From contig DATBGS010000020.1 in the NCBI GenBank assembly GCA_036557885.1, positions 1 through 27,874 of the forward strand: 27,874 nucleotides of DNA, given 5' to 3'. Numbering within the stretch: the first letter of the stretch is position 1; each line of letters starts with the position of its first letter. Source of the DNA: DATBGS01 sp036557885 (GTDB lineage: Bacteria > Chloroflexota > Ktedonobacteria > Ktedonobacterales > DATBGS01). A program made the translations under genes and the position numbers. The notes beneath the pieces were generated by a model that worked only from the letters and a program-made list of their open reading frames with translations, did no database searches and was not told where the DNA came from. This document shows positions 7,707 through 15,324 of the stretch, one piece after another.

Positions 7707-7784
7707 TTATCCCTGCGTTTTGCCGCTTTTCTTATCCTTTTTTGGCTTCTTTTTCTCTTTCGGAGGCGGGTTCTTTCCAGCCAT
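7707..7784 (-). CDS. 25-residue lysine-rich small ORF heading the protease-scpA operon
   Basis: An ATG (complement of 7782-7784) opens 25 codons ending in TAA. About 44% of the residues are lysine, with prolines near residues 6-8 and 14; the start reads MAGKNPPPKEKKKPKKDKK. The Shine-Dalgarno AAAGGGG lies ten bases upstream. A good promoter (7837-7865) puts the transcript start near 7830, so this is the first reading frame in the mRNA, ending 12 bases before the site-2 protease start. It may be a functional basic micropeptide, or a leader whose poly-lysine and poly-proline stretches slow ribosomes. I recognise no family. It is shorter than usual gene-calling limits. Confidence 0.5.
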   Translation of the reverse strand: MAGKNPPPKEKKKPKKDKKSGKTQG

Positions 7785-7836
7785 CGTTGCATAACCCCTT
7801 TCATAACAATCTGATTGAGAAGGCAATGTATCAACC

Positions 7837-7865
7837 ATTATACCGACTCTGGTAGTCCAACGCAA
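7837..7865 (-). promoter_or_regulatory. sigma-70 promoter of the small ORF-M50-HD-scpA operon
   Basis: The minus strand carries TTGCGT (complement of 7860-7865), a 17-base spacer and a perfect TATAAT (complement of 7837-7842). The predicted transcript start is near 7830, about 46 bases before the small lysine-rich ORF. Confidence 0.7.
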
Positions 7866-7933
7866 GCATCATCTGAGTTCATCTCTGAGTGGGCAAATCA
7901 GCAAGGCGCTGCAATCACAGCAGCGTTCGTCAG

Positions 7934-8929
7934 TCAGATCAGCTTCATTTCCAGCCCCTCCGACGCCAGCGCCGTTTCTGGGAACCGAAGACGCGCCTCC
8001 TGGCAGAGACGCTCAAGGGTCGCATCATCGTGTTCAGGGTCATGATGAAACAGGAGCAACTGCTTCACCCCTGCCAAATGAGCATTGTTGGCGGCCATCT
8101 GCACCGTACTGTGCCCAAATCCTCGCTTGGAAGCCCGATAGTCTTCCTCGGTATATTGCGCGTCATGAATCAGCAGATCAGCGCCAGAAGCAAAGCGGAT
8201 GAACGCCTCATCGCTCTCTGTCCCGCCTTCCAGATCAGTTGCATAAACCAGGCTGCGCCCGGCATACTCAATCCGAAATACCAGGCACCCATTGCGTGGA
8301 TGCGCTGAGGTATACAAGCAATTGACCCGCAACGTTCCCTGGGGCACCTCCTGGGCATTGGCAGGCATGGCGCTGGTTTCAGCTACCCAGAGCACTGGCT
8401 CTTGCTGATCTGCATACCACTCAAGCGTGGCACCAACATCCAGGGTAGAGAACTGGCAGGCAGAAGGCACATCGCGCAGATCAACAGGAAAATAGGGCGA
8501 GGTAAAGGCGGCGTGCAAACTATGCGCAAAACTTTTTCCAGCCATACGCGGACCAGCCAGATGCAGCCTGGACCCAGCCTGGTAGAGCGGTTCAAAAAAC
8601 GGCAAGCCCAAAATATGGTCGTAATGGAGATGGCTAAAGAGCAACGTTGTCGAGAGGGACGATCCGGCCAGGCGACGATTCAATGCTCGCCCAAGCGCAA
8701 TCAGACCAGTGCCAGCATCAAGGATAATTTCATGCCCACCCGCCTGCACCTCCACACACGAAGTATTTCCTCCGATGCCCAACGTTGTGGTCGTCGAGAC
8801 AGGATAACTTCCACGCACCCCCCAGAACCGTACAATAAACTCTTCTTGCTTTCCCGCTTCCTGCTGGTGAGGCTGCTCAGAAGCGCGTCGTCCGGGTTGG
8901 CTCTCTTCCTCTAAGTCGGTGGCCCCCAT
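7934..8929 (-). CDS. MBL-fold metallo-hydrolase
   Basis: A 331-residue metallo-beta-lactamase fold protein. After about 30 polar residues the domain begins with FIVRFWGVRGSYPV, the typical start of the cyclic-phosphodiesterase-like MBL group (PhnP and RNase Z relatives). Metal ligands are visible: His100, His102, Asp104 and His105 in SHLHYDH, then a TSAHPRNG histidine, Asp in YATDLEGG, and His in GFGHSTVQ. A further LFHHDPEHDD motif closes the domain. It is probably a cytoplasmic phosphodiesterase, with substrate unknown. ATG 8929 is preferred because AAAGGAG lies about 11 bases upstream; the open frame reaches a TTG at 9028 without a ribosome site. Promoter at 9052-9081. It stands alone on the minus strand. 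Confidence 0.88.
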   Translation of the reverse strand: MGATDLEEESQPGRRASEQPHQQEAGKQEEFIVRFWGVRGSYPVSTTTTLGIGGNTSCVEVQAGGHEIILDAGTGLIALGRALNRRLAGSSLSTTLLFSHLHYDHILGLPFFEPLYQAGSRLHLAGPRMAGKSFAHSLHAAFTSPYFPVDLRDVPSACQFSTLDVGATLEWYADQQEPVLWVAETSAMPANAQEVPQGTLRVNCLYTSAHPRNGCLVFRIEYAGRSLVYATDLEGGTESDEAFIRFASGADLLIHDAQYTEEDYRASKRGFGHSTVQMAANNAHLAGVKQLLLFHHDPEHDDATLERLCQEARLRFPETALASEGLEMKLI

Positions 8930-9051
8930 TGCTGATTGCACTCCTTTCGCCCCAGCCAATCTGATTGAACCTGATGTAACCGTCTCTCTCACTGCTCTGG
9001 CTCTACCAGCCAGGGTCTGCTCTTGCAAACAGCCCGTTGCTTGTGTTTCTC

Positions 9052-9081
9052 ACTATAGCGCGCCCACTCATAAAAAGTCAA
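9052..9081 (-). promoter_or_regulatory. sigma-70 promoter of the MBL-fold hydrolase gene
   Basis: The minus strand has TTGACT (complement of 9076-9081) and TATAGT (complement of 9052-9057) with 18 bases between them, five of six matches each. It diverges from the promoter at 9111-9139, and only 29 bases separate the two -35 boxes. Confidence 0.75.
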
Positions 9082-9110
9082 TTTTCTTTGCCAACATCAC
9101 CCCTCCCTTT

Positions 9111-9139
9111 TTGACAAGCTGGAGAGAGCATGCTACACT
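9111..9139 (+). promoter_or_regulatory. sigma-70 promoter of the PBP operon
   Basis: A perfect TTGACA (9111-9116), a 17-base spacer and TACACT (9134-9139) preceded by TGC, an extended -10. The transcript start would be near 9146, giving a leader of about 95 bases before the penicillin-binding protein gene. Confidence 0.75.
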
Positions 9140-9241
9140 GGCTTGCAGAGTCTTGAGAGGCAAAGGGGTCTGTGGCAGGGGGGTATTACCAGTTCATTCA
9201 TATCGAAAGATTCAGCTTACATATCAGGAGAAGCAGCACCA

Positions 9242-11107
9242 ATGGCACTAAAAAGTATGAGCCGGTTGACTAACGTCTTCCTGACGCTCTTTATGCTGCT
9301 CAGCATTGGCCTTGTTTATTGGCAAGTTATCCAGCAGAAGGCGCTTACAGCCAGCACCTATAATCCGCGTCACTGTGACGTTGGCAACCAGCCTGTGCGT
9401 GGCAGCATCTTTGACCGCAATGGCGTACTTCTCGCCTATTCTGAATATGATCCGAAAGCGGCCTGTAACTATCGACGGGTCTACTGCTTCCCCTCGCTCT
9501 CGCCCATCATTGGCTACTTCAGCTATATCTACGGCGAAACAGGCATTGAAGCGGCCTATGATAACTATCTGATTGGGGACGAGGGCGCCGGACAATCCAC
9601 GCTCACCAACTTCTGGGATCAGACGCTGCATCGGTCAATTTATGGGGCTGATCTCTACCTGAGCATAGACTGGCGCGTACAGAACCTGATTGATAAACAA
9701 TTCGACATCACCTATGACAATCCTGGGAATACCTTGCGCCAACCTTTCCCCAAACTGCCCCAGGGCACAGTGGGTATGGACCCCACCGCGTATAAGGCCG
9801 AACGCCCGCGCTGCGATCAGAGCCTGGCAAGCCAGATTTATGTTCCACCCACTGATACCGCAGCTCACTATCATCCTGGCTCAATCATTGTCGAAGACCC
9901 CAAAACCGGGGAACTTCTGGGCATGCTCACCCGCCCATACTTTGATGCCAACAAGATTGGGGACTACACGCTCTGTCGCAAATACACCGATGGTGACAGC
10001 AAATACACCACGCTCAACTGCCCCAATGCCATCCCCAAGCCAGCAACCGTCACCAACAACAACGATGACTATGATACGCTGGGTGATGTCTATTTCCAGC
10101 AACTTTCGCGTGACCCGCGAGCGCCACTGCTCAATCGCCCCACCGATGGCCTCTACGCCCCTGGTTCAACCTTTAAGACCGTCACGCTCTCCGCAGCGCT
10201 CGACACGGGCAAATACCAATTGAGCAACCAATTTGGCGGCACTGATTGCCTGAACCCAAAATCAGATGCGCGTACCTACACCGTCAACTTCCATGAATTT
10301 GATGATATTGACCTGCTGACCTACAACCCCAAACCCTCCTGCCCTATTGATCTGGAGCATGGCTACATCTATAGCGACAATATCATCTTTGCGCGGGTAG
10401 GCGTTGGCGTTGGCGCCGACACCTGGTTGGATTACGCCAAGCGCTATGGCATCACCGATACCAACAATCCGCAGCCGTTCCCCTTTGATTTTCCGGTGAA
10501 GGCCAGCCGCGTTCCATTCCAGGGTGATCAAGGTGTCATCGGGTCAGATCATCAGGTGGACCTGGCTGCATCAGCCTTTGGTCAAGGCGCCTTGCAGGTG
10601 ACTCCGCTGACGATGGAGTTTATCACCAGCACTGTTGCCAATAATGGCCTGGCGTTGAAACCGCACCTGCTCTACAAAATCGTGCCACATGGGTCTGACC
10701 CCAAAACGATCAATCCTGTGCCTCCCTCCCCATATGGCATCAACAACGGGCAGATCATCAGCCCACAAACTGCCGCCCAGATTCGCCTCTCCATGCGCGG
10801 TGTGGTACAACAAGGTTCGGCATTCACCGTTGCTGGCTCACGCAGCAATATTGGTGGCAAGACAGGTACTGCCCAGCTTGGAGGCGATTTAGAGCCGCAT
10901 TCCTGGTTCATCTCCCTTGCGCCCGATGGACCAGGCCAGACCCCACAATTTGCTGTTACCGTCATGCGTGAAAACGGCGATGAAGGCTTGTTACAGGGTG
11001 GTGTTGCCGACTGTATCTATCTCAGCATGCTACCTGGTCTTGGCAACACACCCTTGCAGAACATTCATGACGGAACTTCCTACCCACGCTTCCATTGCAT
11101 CCCTTGA
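9242..11107 (+). CDS. class B penicillin-binding protein, cysteine-rich
   Basis: A 621-residue peptidoglycan transpeptidase. A single N-terminal membrane helix (residues 10-29) is followed by the dimerisation region with RGSIFDRNG (53-61) and the transpeptidase domain with Ser309-Thr-Phe-Lys312, Ser378-Asp-Asn380 and Lys540-Thr-Gly542. All three catalytic motifs are intact. The arrangement resembles PbpA/PBP2-type elongation or division enzymes that cross-link cell wall on the outer face of the membrane. Ten cysteines (45, 75, 82, 191, 245, 260, 336, 367, 591, 619) all lie outside the membrane, and the segment near 232-300 before the active serine appears to be an insertion. The ATG at 9242 is chosen because AGGAG lies upstream. 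It is first in the operon with a phosphatidyltransferase gene. Confidence 0.93.
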   Translation: MALKSMSRLTNVFLTLFMLLSIGLVYWQVIQQKALTASTYNPRHCDVGNQPVRGSIFDRNGVLLAYSEYDPKAACNYRRVYCFPSLSPIIGYFSYIYGETGIEAAYDNYLIGDEGAGQSTLTNFWDQTLHRSIYGADLYLSIDWRVQNLIDKQFDITYDNPGNTLRQPFPKLPQGTVGMDPTAYKAERPRCDQSLASQIYVPPTDTAAHYHPGSIIVEDPKTGELLGMLTRPYFDANKIGDYTLCRKYTDGDSKYTTLNCPNAIPKPATVTNNNDDYDTLGDVYFQQLSRDPRAPLLNRPTDGLYAPGSTFKTVTLSAALDTGKYQLSNQFGGTDCLNPKSDARTYTVNFHEFDDIDLLTYNPKPSCPIDLEHGYIYSDNIIFARVGVGVGADTWLDYAKRYGITDTNNPQPFPFDFPVKASRVPFQGDQGVIGSDHQVDLAASAFGQGALQVTPLTMEFITSTVANNGLALKPHLLYKIVPHGSDPKTINPVPPSPYGINNGQIISPQTAAQIRLSMRGVVQQGSAFTVAGSRSNIGGKTGTAQLGGDLEPHSWFISLAPDGPGQTPQFAVTVMRENGDEGLLQGGVADCIYLSMLPGLGNTPLQNIHDGTSYPRFHCIP

Positions 11108-11131
11108 TTGTTTTCTACCACCCGTGCGACT

Positions 11132-11788
11132 ATGACCACACCAGGAGAAACAAAACAAAACGAGATCGAAGAACAGTCGGAACCGCCACAACGGCGGTTC
11201 CGCAGCATCTACAGCGCGAGCGAGGGGCGTTTTCTGTATACCTGGCAGCGCGTTCGCCAGACGCTTCTGTTCCCGCTCGCCGTTGGCCTGGATCGGCTCA
11301 AAATCAGGCCAGATATGCTCTCCTGGTCATCGGTTATTCTGGGAGTGGGCTTCTTTCTCCTTGCCAGAAGGCGTTTTGATGTCGCCTTCTGGCTGCTGGT
11401 TGGCTCGGTGCTGCTGGATACGCTCGATGGCGTTCTGGCGCGCTACCGGCGCGCAGATTCTAACAGTGGCGCCTTCACCGATATGTTTTGCGATGAGGCT
11501 GTTGTAGCGCTCACGGTGGGGGGGTTGGTCTGGCGGGGGACAATCCACCCGGTATTGGGAGTCATCTTTGTCTATATCTACACACTCATCGTCACCTTGC
11601 TGCTGATCCAGCAATTACTTTCCATTTCCTCGCAATGGATTATCCGCCCCAGCCGCATGCTGCTATATGGCTTTGTTGGCATTTATTTTTTCTTCGGGCA
11701 AAACTGGCTGAATTGGTTGCTCATCGTCTACCTTTTGGCCCTTCCCATGCTGGGCATCAGTTACTGGCGCATCCGCAAAAGCCTCTAA
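11132..11788 (+). CDS. CDP-alcohol phosphatidyltransferase family protein
   Basis: A 218-residue membrane enzyme of phospholipid synthesis. The full CDP-alcohol phosphatidyltransferase signature is present: Asp96, Asp99-Gly100, Ala103-Arg104, Gly113, Asp117 and Asp121, that is DxxDGxxARx8GxxxDxxxD. About six membrane helices follow a hydrophilic N-terminus of about 40 residues. The family transfers a phosphatidyl group from CDP-diacylglycerol to an alcohol such as glycerol-3-phosphate, serine or inositol phosphate; which one is used cannot be read here. No clear ribosome site precedes the ATG at 11132. A TTG at 11108 is in frame but adds no recognisable sequence. It starts 24 bases after the penicillin-binding protein stop and ends 29 bases before an aldehyde dehydrogenase gene. 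Confidence 0.88.
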   Translation: MTTPGETKQNEIEEQSEPPQRRFRSIYSASEGRFLYTWQRVRQTLLFPLAVGLDRLKIRPDMLSWSSVILGVGFFLLARRRFDVAFWLLVGSVLLDTLDGVLARYRRADSNSGAFTDMFCDEAVVALTVGGLVWRGTIHPVLGVIFVYIYTLIVTLLLIQQLLSISSQWIIRPSRMLLYGFVGIYFFFGQNWLNWLLIVYLLALPMLGISYWRIRKSL

Positions 11789-11817
11789 TCACTGCTCATT
11801 TCAGGAGGGTTTCTTGC

Positions 11818-13281
11818 ATGCCGTATCAGATGTGGGTGAATGGTTCCCCCTTTGCTGGAACCTCCAGCCAGGTGATTGCTGTCCATAACCCGGCAACTGA
11901 AGAAGTGCTGGAGACTGTCCCAGCCGGCAACGCCCAGGATGCCGCCCGCGCAGTGGATGCTGCCGCCGCAGCCTTTAGCGAATGGAAGCGCGTTCCCGCC
12001 GGGCAGCGCGCCGAAATGCTGCATGAAATTGCGCGCAAACTCACCGAAAAGACCGAAGACCTGGCCCACCTGCTTACCCTGGAGGGCGGCAAACCTCTGG
12101 TGGAAAACCGCGACGAGATGGGCTGGTCTGCGGCGTGCTTCCGCTATTACGCGGAAATTGGCCGCAACTCGCGGGGGCGGGTCATCCCATCTGTAGAGCC
12201 TGCGCAACTGAGCATGGTCCTCAAAGAACCGTATGGCGTCGTGGCAGCCATTGTCCCCTGGAACTACCCCATCCTGCTCATGGCCTGGAAGGTTGCCCCG
12301 GCGCTCGCTGCGGGCAACACCGTCGTCATCAAACCTTCAGAAATGACCCCGCTTTCCACGCTTGCCTTTGCCGACATCTTTGATCACCTGCCTCATGGAG
12401 TCGTCAACATCGTCACTGGCTACGGCAAAGACGTGGGTGAACCATTGGTGCTTGACCCGCGCGTGCGCGTCATCGCCTTCACCGGAAGTCTGGAAACCGG
12501 GCGGCGCATTGCCCACATCGCGGCAGAGCAGATCAAAAAGCTGCACCTGGAACTGGGCGGCAAAGACGCCTTCATTGTTGCCGAGGACGCCAACCTGGAT
12601 GTGGCTGTGCCAGGCGTCGCCTGGGCAGCCCTGCTCAACAGCGGGCAGGTCTGCACCTCCACCGAGCGCATCTACGTCCATGAATCTATTGCCAAAGCAT
12701 TCACTGAGCGCATTGTAGACTATACGAAAAGCCTGCGCCTGGGTTCTGGACTGGACCCGGACACAGATATTGGCCCAATGGTGGGCGCCACCTATCGCGC
12801 CAAGGTCGAAACCCATGTCGAAGAAGCGCGCAGCCAGGGCGCGCATATCCTCACTGGCGGGCAACGCCCACACAACTTGTCGCGCGGCTACTTCTACGAG
12901 CCAACCGTACTGACCAACGTCAACCACAGCATGCGCATTATGCGCGAAGAAACCTTTGGCCCCACCATCCCCATCATGACCTATCGCACCTTTGATGAAG
13001 CCATCCAACTTGCCAACGACAGCCCCTTTGGCCTGGGCGCAAACCTCTATACTTACGACCCGGCCAAAGCCAAACAATACTTCGAGGAAGTCCAGGCAGG
13101 CACACTGTGGATTAATGACCCCCTCACCGATAACGACGCTGGCCCCTTTGGAGGCATGAAAATGAGCGGGATGGGCCGCGAACTGGGCGAGGAGGGGCTG
13201 GATGAGTTCCGAGAAACCAAACACGTCCATTGGGATTTTGAAGGCAGCGCCAAGCCCTGGTGGTATCCCTATAAGAAATGA
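11818..13281 (+). CDS. NAD(P)-dependent aldehyde dehydrogenase
   Basis: A 487-residue aldehyde dehydrogenase of full length. The fold motifs are in order: VPWNYP with Asn148, the cofactor segment IKPSEMTPLS, FTGSLETGRR, the general base Glu245 in LELGGKD, and the catalytic Cys279 in NSGQVCTSTER. The C-terminal EETFGPTIPIM and PFGGMKMSGMGRELGEEG segments are also conserved. It oxidises an aldehyde to a carboxylic acid in the cytoplasm. Similarity is to the betaine-, succinate-semialdehyde- and lactaldehyde-type group, but the substrate is not certain. The ATG at 11818 follows AGGAGGG by nine bases. It is probably cotranscribed with the two preceding genes. The long reverse-strand frame inside it is a shadow. 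Confidence 0.93.
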   Translation: MPYQMWVNGSPFAGTSSQVIAVHNPATEEVLETVPAGNAQDAARAVDAAAAAFSEWKRVPAGQRAEMLHEIARKLTEKTEDLAHLLTLEGGKPLVENRDEMGWSAACFRYYAEIGRNSRGRVIPSVEPAQLSMVLKEPYGVVAAIVPWNYPILLMAWKVAPALAAGNTVVIKPSEMTPLSTLAFADIFDHLPHGVVNIVTGYGKDVGEPLVLDPRVRVIAFTGSLETGRRIAHIAAEQIKKLHLELGGKDAFIVAEDANLDVAVPGVAWAALLNSGQVCTSTERIYVHESIAKAFTERIVDYTKSLRLGSGLDPDTDIGPMVGATYRAKVETHVEEARSQGAHILTGGQRPHNLSRGYFYEPTVLTNVNHSMRIMREETFGPTIPIMTYRTFDEAIQLANDSPFGLGANLYTYDPAKAKQYFEEVQAGTLWINDPLTDNDAGPFGGMKMSGMGRELGEEGLDEFRETKHVHWDFEGSAKPWWYPYKK

Positions 13282-13345
13282 TCGGCAACCTCGTCTCCGC
13301 CGGTGCGAATGGCTCAGCTTTCTCCCTCCAGGGCTAGAACGCGCG

Positions 13346-13354
13346 TGTTATAAT
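13346..13354 (+). promoter_or_regulatory. extended -10 promoter of rsfS
   Basis: TGTTATAAT contains a perfect TATAAT (13349-13354) with the TG of an extended -10. No -35 match is visible. The transcript would start near 13361, about 30 bases before the rsfS start. Confidence 0.65.
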
Positions 13355-13389
13355 GGAGATGTGGGTAGCCGTCACTCAATCCAGCTTAG

Positions 13390-13773
13390 ATGGAGCAATG
13401 CGTGGTCCAAGCCAGCGTAGAGCAACAGTTAAACCCAGAACAACTTGCCAAACTTGCGGTGGAGGTCGCCTCCGATAAAAAAGCAACCGATGTTATCTTG
13501 CTTGACATTCGCGGGGTTTCGGTCATTGCTGACTATTTTGTGATCTGCACCGGCGCAAACTCTCGGCAAATTCGCGCCATTGCCTCAGCGATAGATGAAA
13601 CGCTCAGCGAGCATGGCCTTCCCGCCTTTCACCACGAAGGCGCAGCCGATAGCGGGTGGGTGCTGCTTGATTACAGTGACGTAATCGTGCATATTTTTAG
13701 CCCCAAAGAACGCGACTACTATCGTCTGGAACGGCTCTGGAGCCAGGCCAAAACAATTGTCTACCTGCAATAA
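13390..13773 (+). CDS. rsfS: ribosome silencing factor RsfS
   Basis: A 127-residue RsfS/Iojap/YbeB protein. It binds ribosomal protein uL14 on the 50S subunit and blocks subunit joining when nutrients are short. Conserved features are KKATDVILLDIRGVSVIADYFVICTG, the SRQIRAIASAI helix, the GWVLLDYSDVIVHIF core and the ERDYYRLERLW end. The ATG at 13390 has no ribosome site. A GTG four codons later at 13402 is preceded by GGAG at six bases and may be the true start, giving 123 residues. The promoter at 13346-13354 fits either. A 62-residue membrane protein gene follows after 20 bases, and the usual upstream partner nadD is absent. Confidence 0.93.
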   Translation: MEQCVVQASVEQQLNPEQLAKLAVEVASDKKATDVILLDIRGVSVIADYFVICTGANSRQIRAIASAIDETLSEHGLPAFHHEGAADSGWVLLDYSDVIVHIFSPKERDYYRLERLWSQAKTIVYLQ

Positions 13774-13793
13774 GCAGTGGAGAGCAGAGCAGC

Positions 13794-13982
13794 ATGACGG
13801 GATTATTCCGCAATCGTTTCTTTCTCGAAGGCATTGTACTTGGCGGCGTCTGTGGGATCGTGATCGGCACCATCATCGCTTTTCAGGTTGGCGATGATGG
13901 CGTTATAACCGCCCGCCGCTTCATTAATCGGCTGGTCTTCCGTCAGCCACAGCAGGTTCAGTTTGAATTGATGCTGCAATAA
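13794..13982 (+). CDS. small single-helix membrane protein
   Basis: A 62-residue protein with a short basic N-terminus (MTGLFRNRFFLEG), one glycine-rich membrane helix (about residues 13-31, IVLGGVCGIVIGTIIAFQV) and a cytoplasmic tail of about 30 residues with two basic patches. The small-residue spacing GGxxGxxxG in the helix resembles YtxH-type glycine-zipper proteins. The start is supported by GGAGAG upstream. It lies 20 bases after rsfS and is probably cotranscribed. The function is unknown. Confidence 0.65.
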   Translation: MTGLFRNRFFLEGIVLGGVCGIVIGTIIAFQVGDDGVITARRFINRLVFRQPQQVQFELMLQ

Positions 13983-14004
13983 CACATCTCCACCATCATT
14001 CCAC

Positions 14005-14034
14005 TTGCGCCACAAGCGTGCAGCATGCTATAGT
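14005..14034 (+). promoter_or_regulatory. promoter of the lamin-tail protein gene
   Basis: TTGCGC (14005-14010), an 18-base spacer and TATAGT (14029-14034), three and five matches to consensus. The predicted start near 14041 puts an AGGTATCT octamer (14045-14052) right at the transcript start; the same octamer recurs in the respiratory operon control region. Confidence 0.5.
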
Positions 14035-14101
14035 GCGCGCACAGAGGTATCTATACAGAGCCTCTACAGCAGTGGACGCAGAAAGTGATGGTGGTATTTT
14101 T

Positions 14102-15076
14102 ATGCCTCTTATCTTTTTGTTCTTCTCCCGCTTCCTTCCCCTGCCCCGCCTTCTCCAGGCACTGCCACGTTCACAAGCAACAAGGCAACACCTTTTTGTT
14201 TTAGCAACGAGCACAATAAGCGCTTTGCTACTGAGCAGCATGGCCGGAGGAATGCTGCTCCTTTCCAACGGGCCTGCATTTTCGCCAAAAGCGCGGGCAG
14301 CAACCGCCTGCCCAGGCGGTTCGCCTACCCCAACGAGTACACCAATCCGCCTGAATGAACTGCTAACTAATCCTCAAACAGATTGGAATAAAGATGGCAA
14401 AGTAGAGAGCCGGGATCAATGGATCGAGTTGGTCAATCTGAGCAGCAGCAATTTCCAGATGCCTCTTGAAGTATGCAGCGACGCCGCTGGGGTAGTCTCG
14501 CTTCCTGCTACTGTGGTGATTCCTGGAAATGGATTTACGGTTGTTTACGGAAACCAATTCACTCCTTTCTTTCCGCTTACCCAGGGAAGTGGGCAACTGG
14601 TCCTTCTGGACGGGTCCGGCTCCTATATAGACAGTGTGAATTACTCTCCCCTTGGCCCTGACCTCTCCTACAGCCGCCACCCCGGTGCTAACGGCGGATG
14701 GGACATCACCAGTACCCCAACACCCAGCGCCCCCAATGACTTCACCACCCCTGGCAGCCCCACGCCAACGCCTACGCACACCCTCAAGCCTACCGCAACA
14801 CCTCGAAATGGGAAAGGGGGAGGAGGTGGCTCAGGAGGAAATGCCACACCTACCGCCACGCCATTCCCTGCGAGGAGCGTCGTCGTCCCAAGCGGTTCTG
14901 CTCTGGCCTCCCAGCAAGATGATTCAGCCACAGATTCAGCCGGGGATACTGCCGCAAGCTCAACTTTCCCCTCCTGGCTAAAAATTGCCCTGCTTGCTGT
15001 CTTGGGGGCTGGTCTGCTGGTGGTCGTCATCTGGTACATCCGTTCCTGGAACCAGGAACCAGAAAGTGGGGGATGA
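14102..15076 (+). CDS. surface-anchored lamin-tail-domain protein
   Basis: A 324-residue exported protein. An N-terminal hydrophobic signal or anchor (about residues 30-57) is followed by a short ARAATAC segment. A lamin-tail domain (about 82-195) begins IRLNELLTNPQTDWNKDG and includes DQWIELVNLSS, FTVVYGNQF and the terminal YSRHPGANGGWD motif. Next is a stalk rich in proline and threonine with repeated PTPT units (about 198-225), a glycine run, another PT stretch, and a C-terminal membrane helix (about 293-312) with a short basic-acidic tail. Bacterial lamin-tail domains occur in extracellular nucleases and adhesins; no nuclease domain is present here. The ATG at 14102 is used because an upstream frame start would lie before the promoter. 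Confidence 0.82.
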   Translation: MPLIFLFFSRFLPLPRLLQALPRSQATRQHLFVLATSTISALLLSSMAGGMLLLSNGPAFSPKARAATACPGGSPTPTSTPIRLNELLTNPQTDWNKDGKVESRDQWIELVNLSSSNFQMPLEVCSDAAGVVSLPATVVIPGNGFTVVYGNQFTPFFPLTQGSGQLVLLDGSGSYIDSVNYSPLGPDLSYSRHPGANGGWDITSTPTPSAPNDFTTPGSPTPTPTHTLKPTATPRNGKGGGGGSGGNATPTATPFPARSVVVPSGSALASQQDDSATDSAGDTAASSTFPSWLKIALLAVLGAGLLVVVIWYIRSWNQEPESGG

Positions 15077-15143
15077 GCGCAAAGCCTTCTCCTCATATAC
15101 AGTTAGCTTGGTTTGTTGCCCTGTTTAACCAGGCATCCATTAC

Positions 15144-15173
15144 TTGCCGATGTGGACAAGCATGGCTTATAAT
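15144..15173 (+). promoter_or_regulatory. promoter of the HtrA-like protease gene
   Basis: TTGCCG (15144-15149), an 18-base spacer and a perfect TATAAT (15168-15173). The transcript start would be near 15180, leaving a leader of about 145 bases before the protease gene. No CIRCE element is seen there. Confidence 0.6.
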
Positions 15174-15324
15174 ATGGCAGGCAACTATGAGCAGTATTGA
15201 CTCAAAAGTTCTGTTATGCTGTTCATAAAAGCAGTACCCATACTCCTCAGATCGTCCGCACAGCAACGTGGCTCCTGGCACGCTGGAGCGCGCGACGCAT
15301 CAACAAGAGAGACAGGAGCCAGGC

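Noticed and set aside
9143..9241. Upstream in-frame start for the penicillin-binding protein
   Set aside because: It begins almost at the predicted transcript start, has no ribosome site and would place 33 extra residues before the membrane helix.
12337..13230. Long open frame (297 codons) on the minus strand inside the aldehyde dehydrogenase gene
   Set aside because: It is antisense to a gene with all catalytic motifs intact and has no recognisable domain; GC-rich codon bias on the real strand leaves the opposite frame open.
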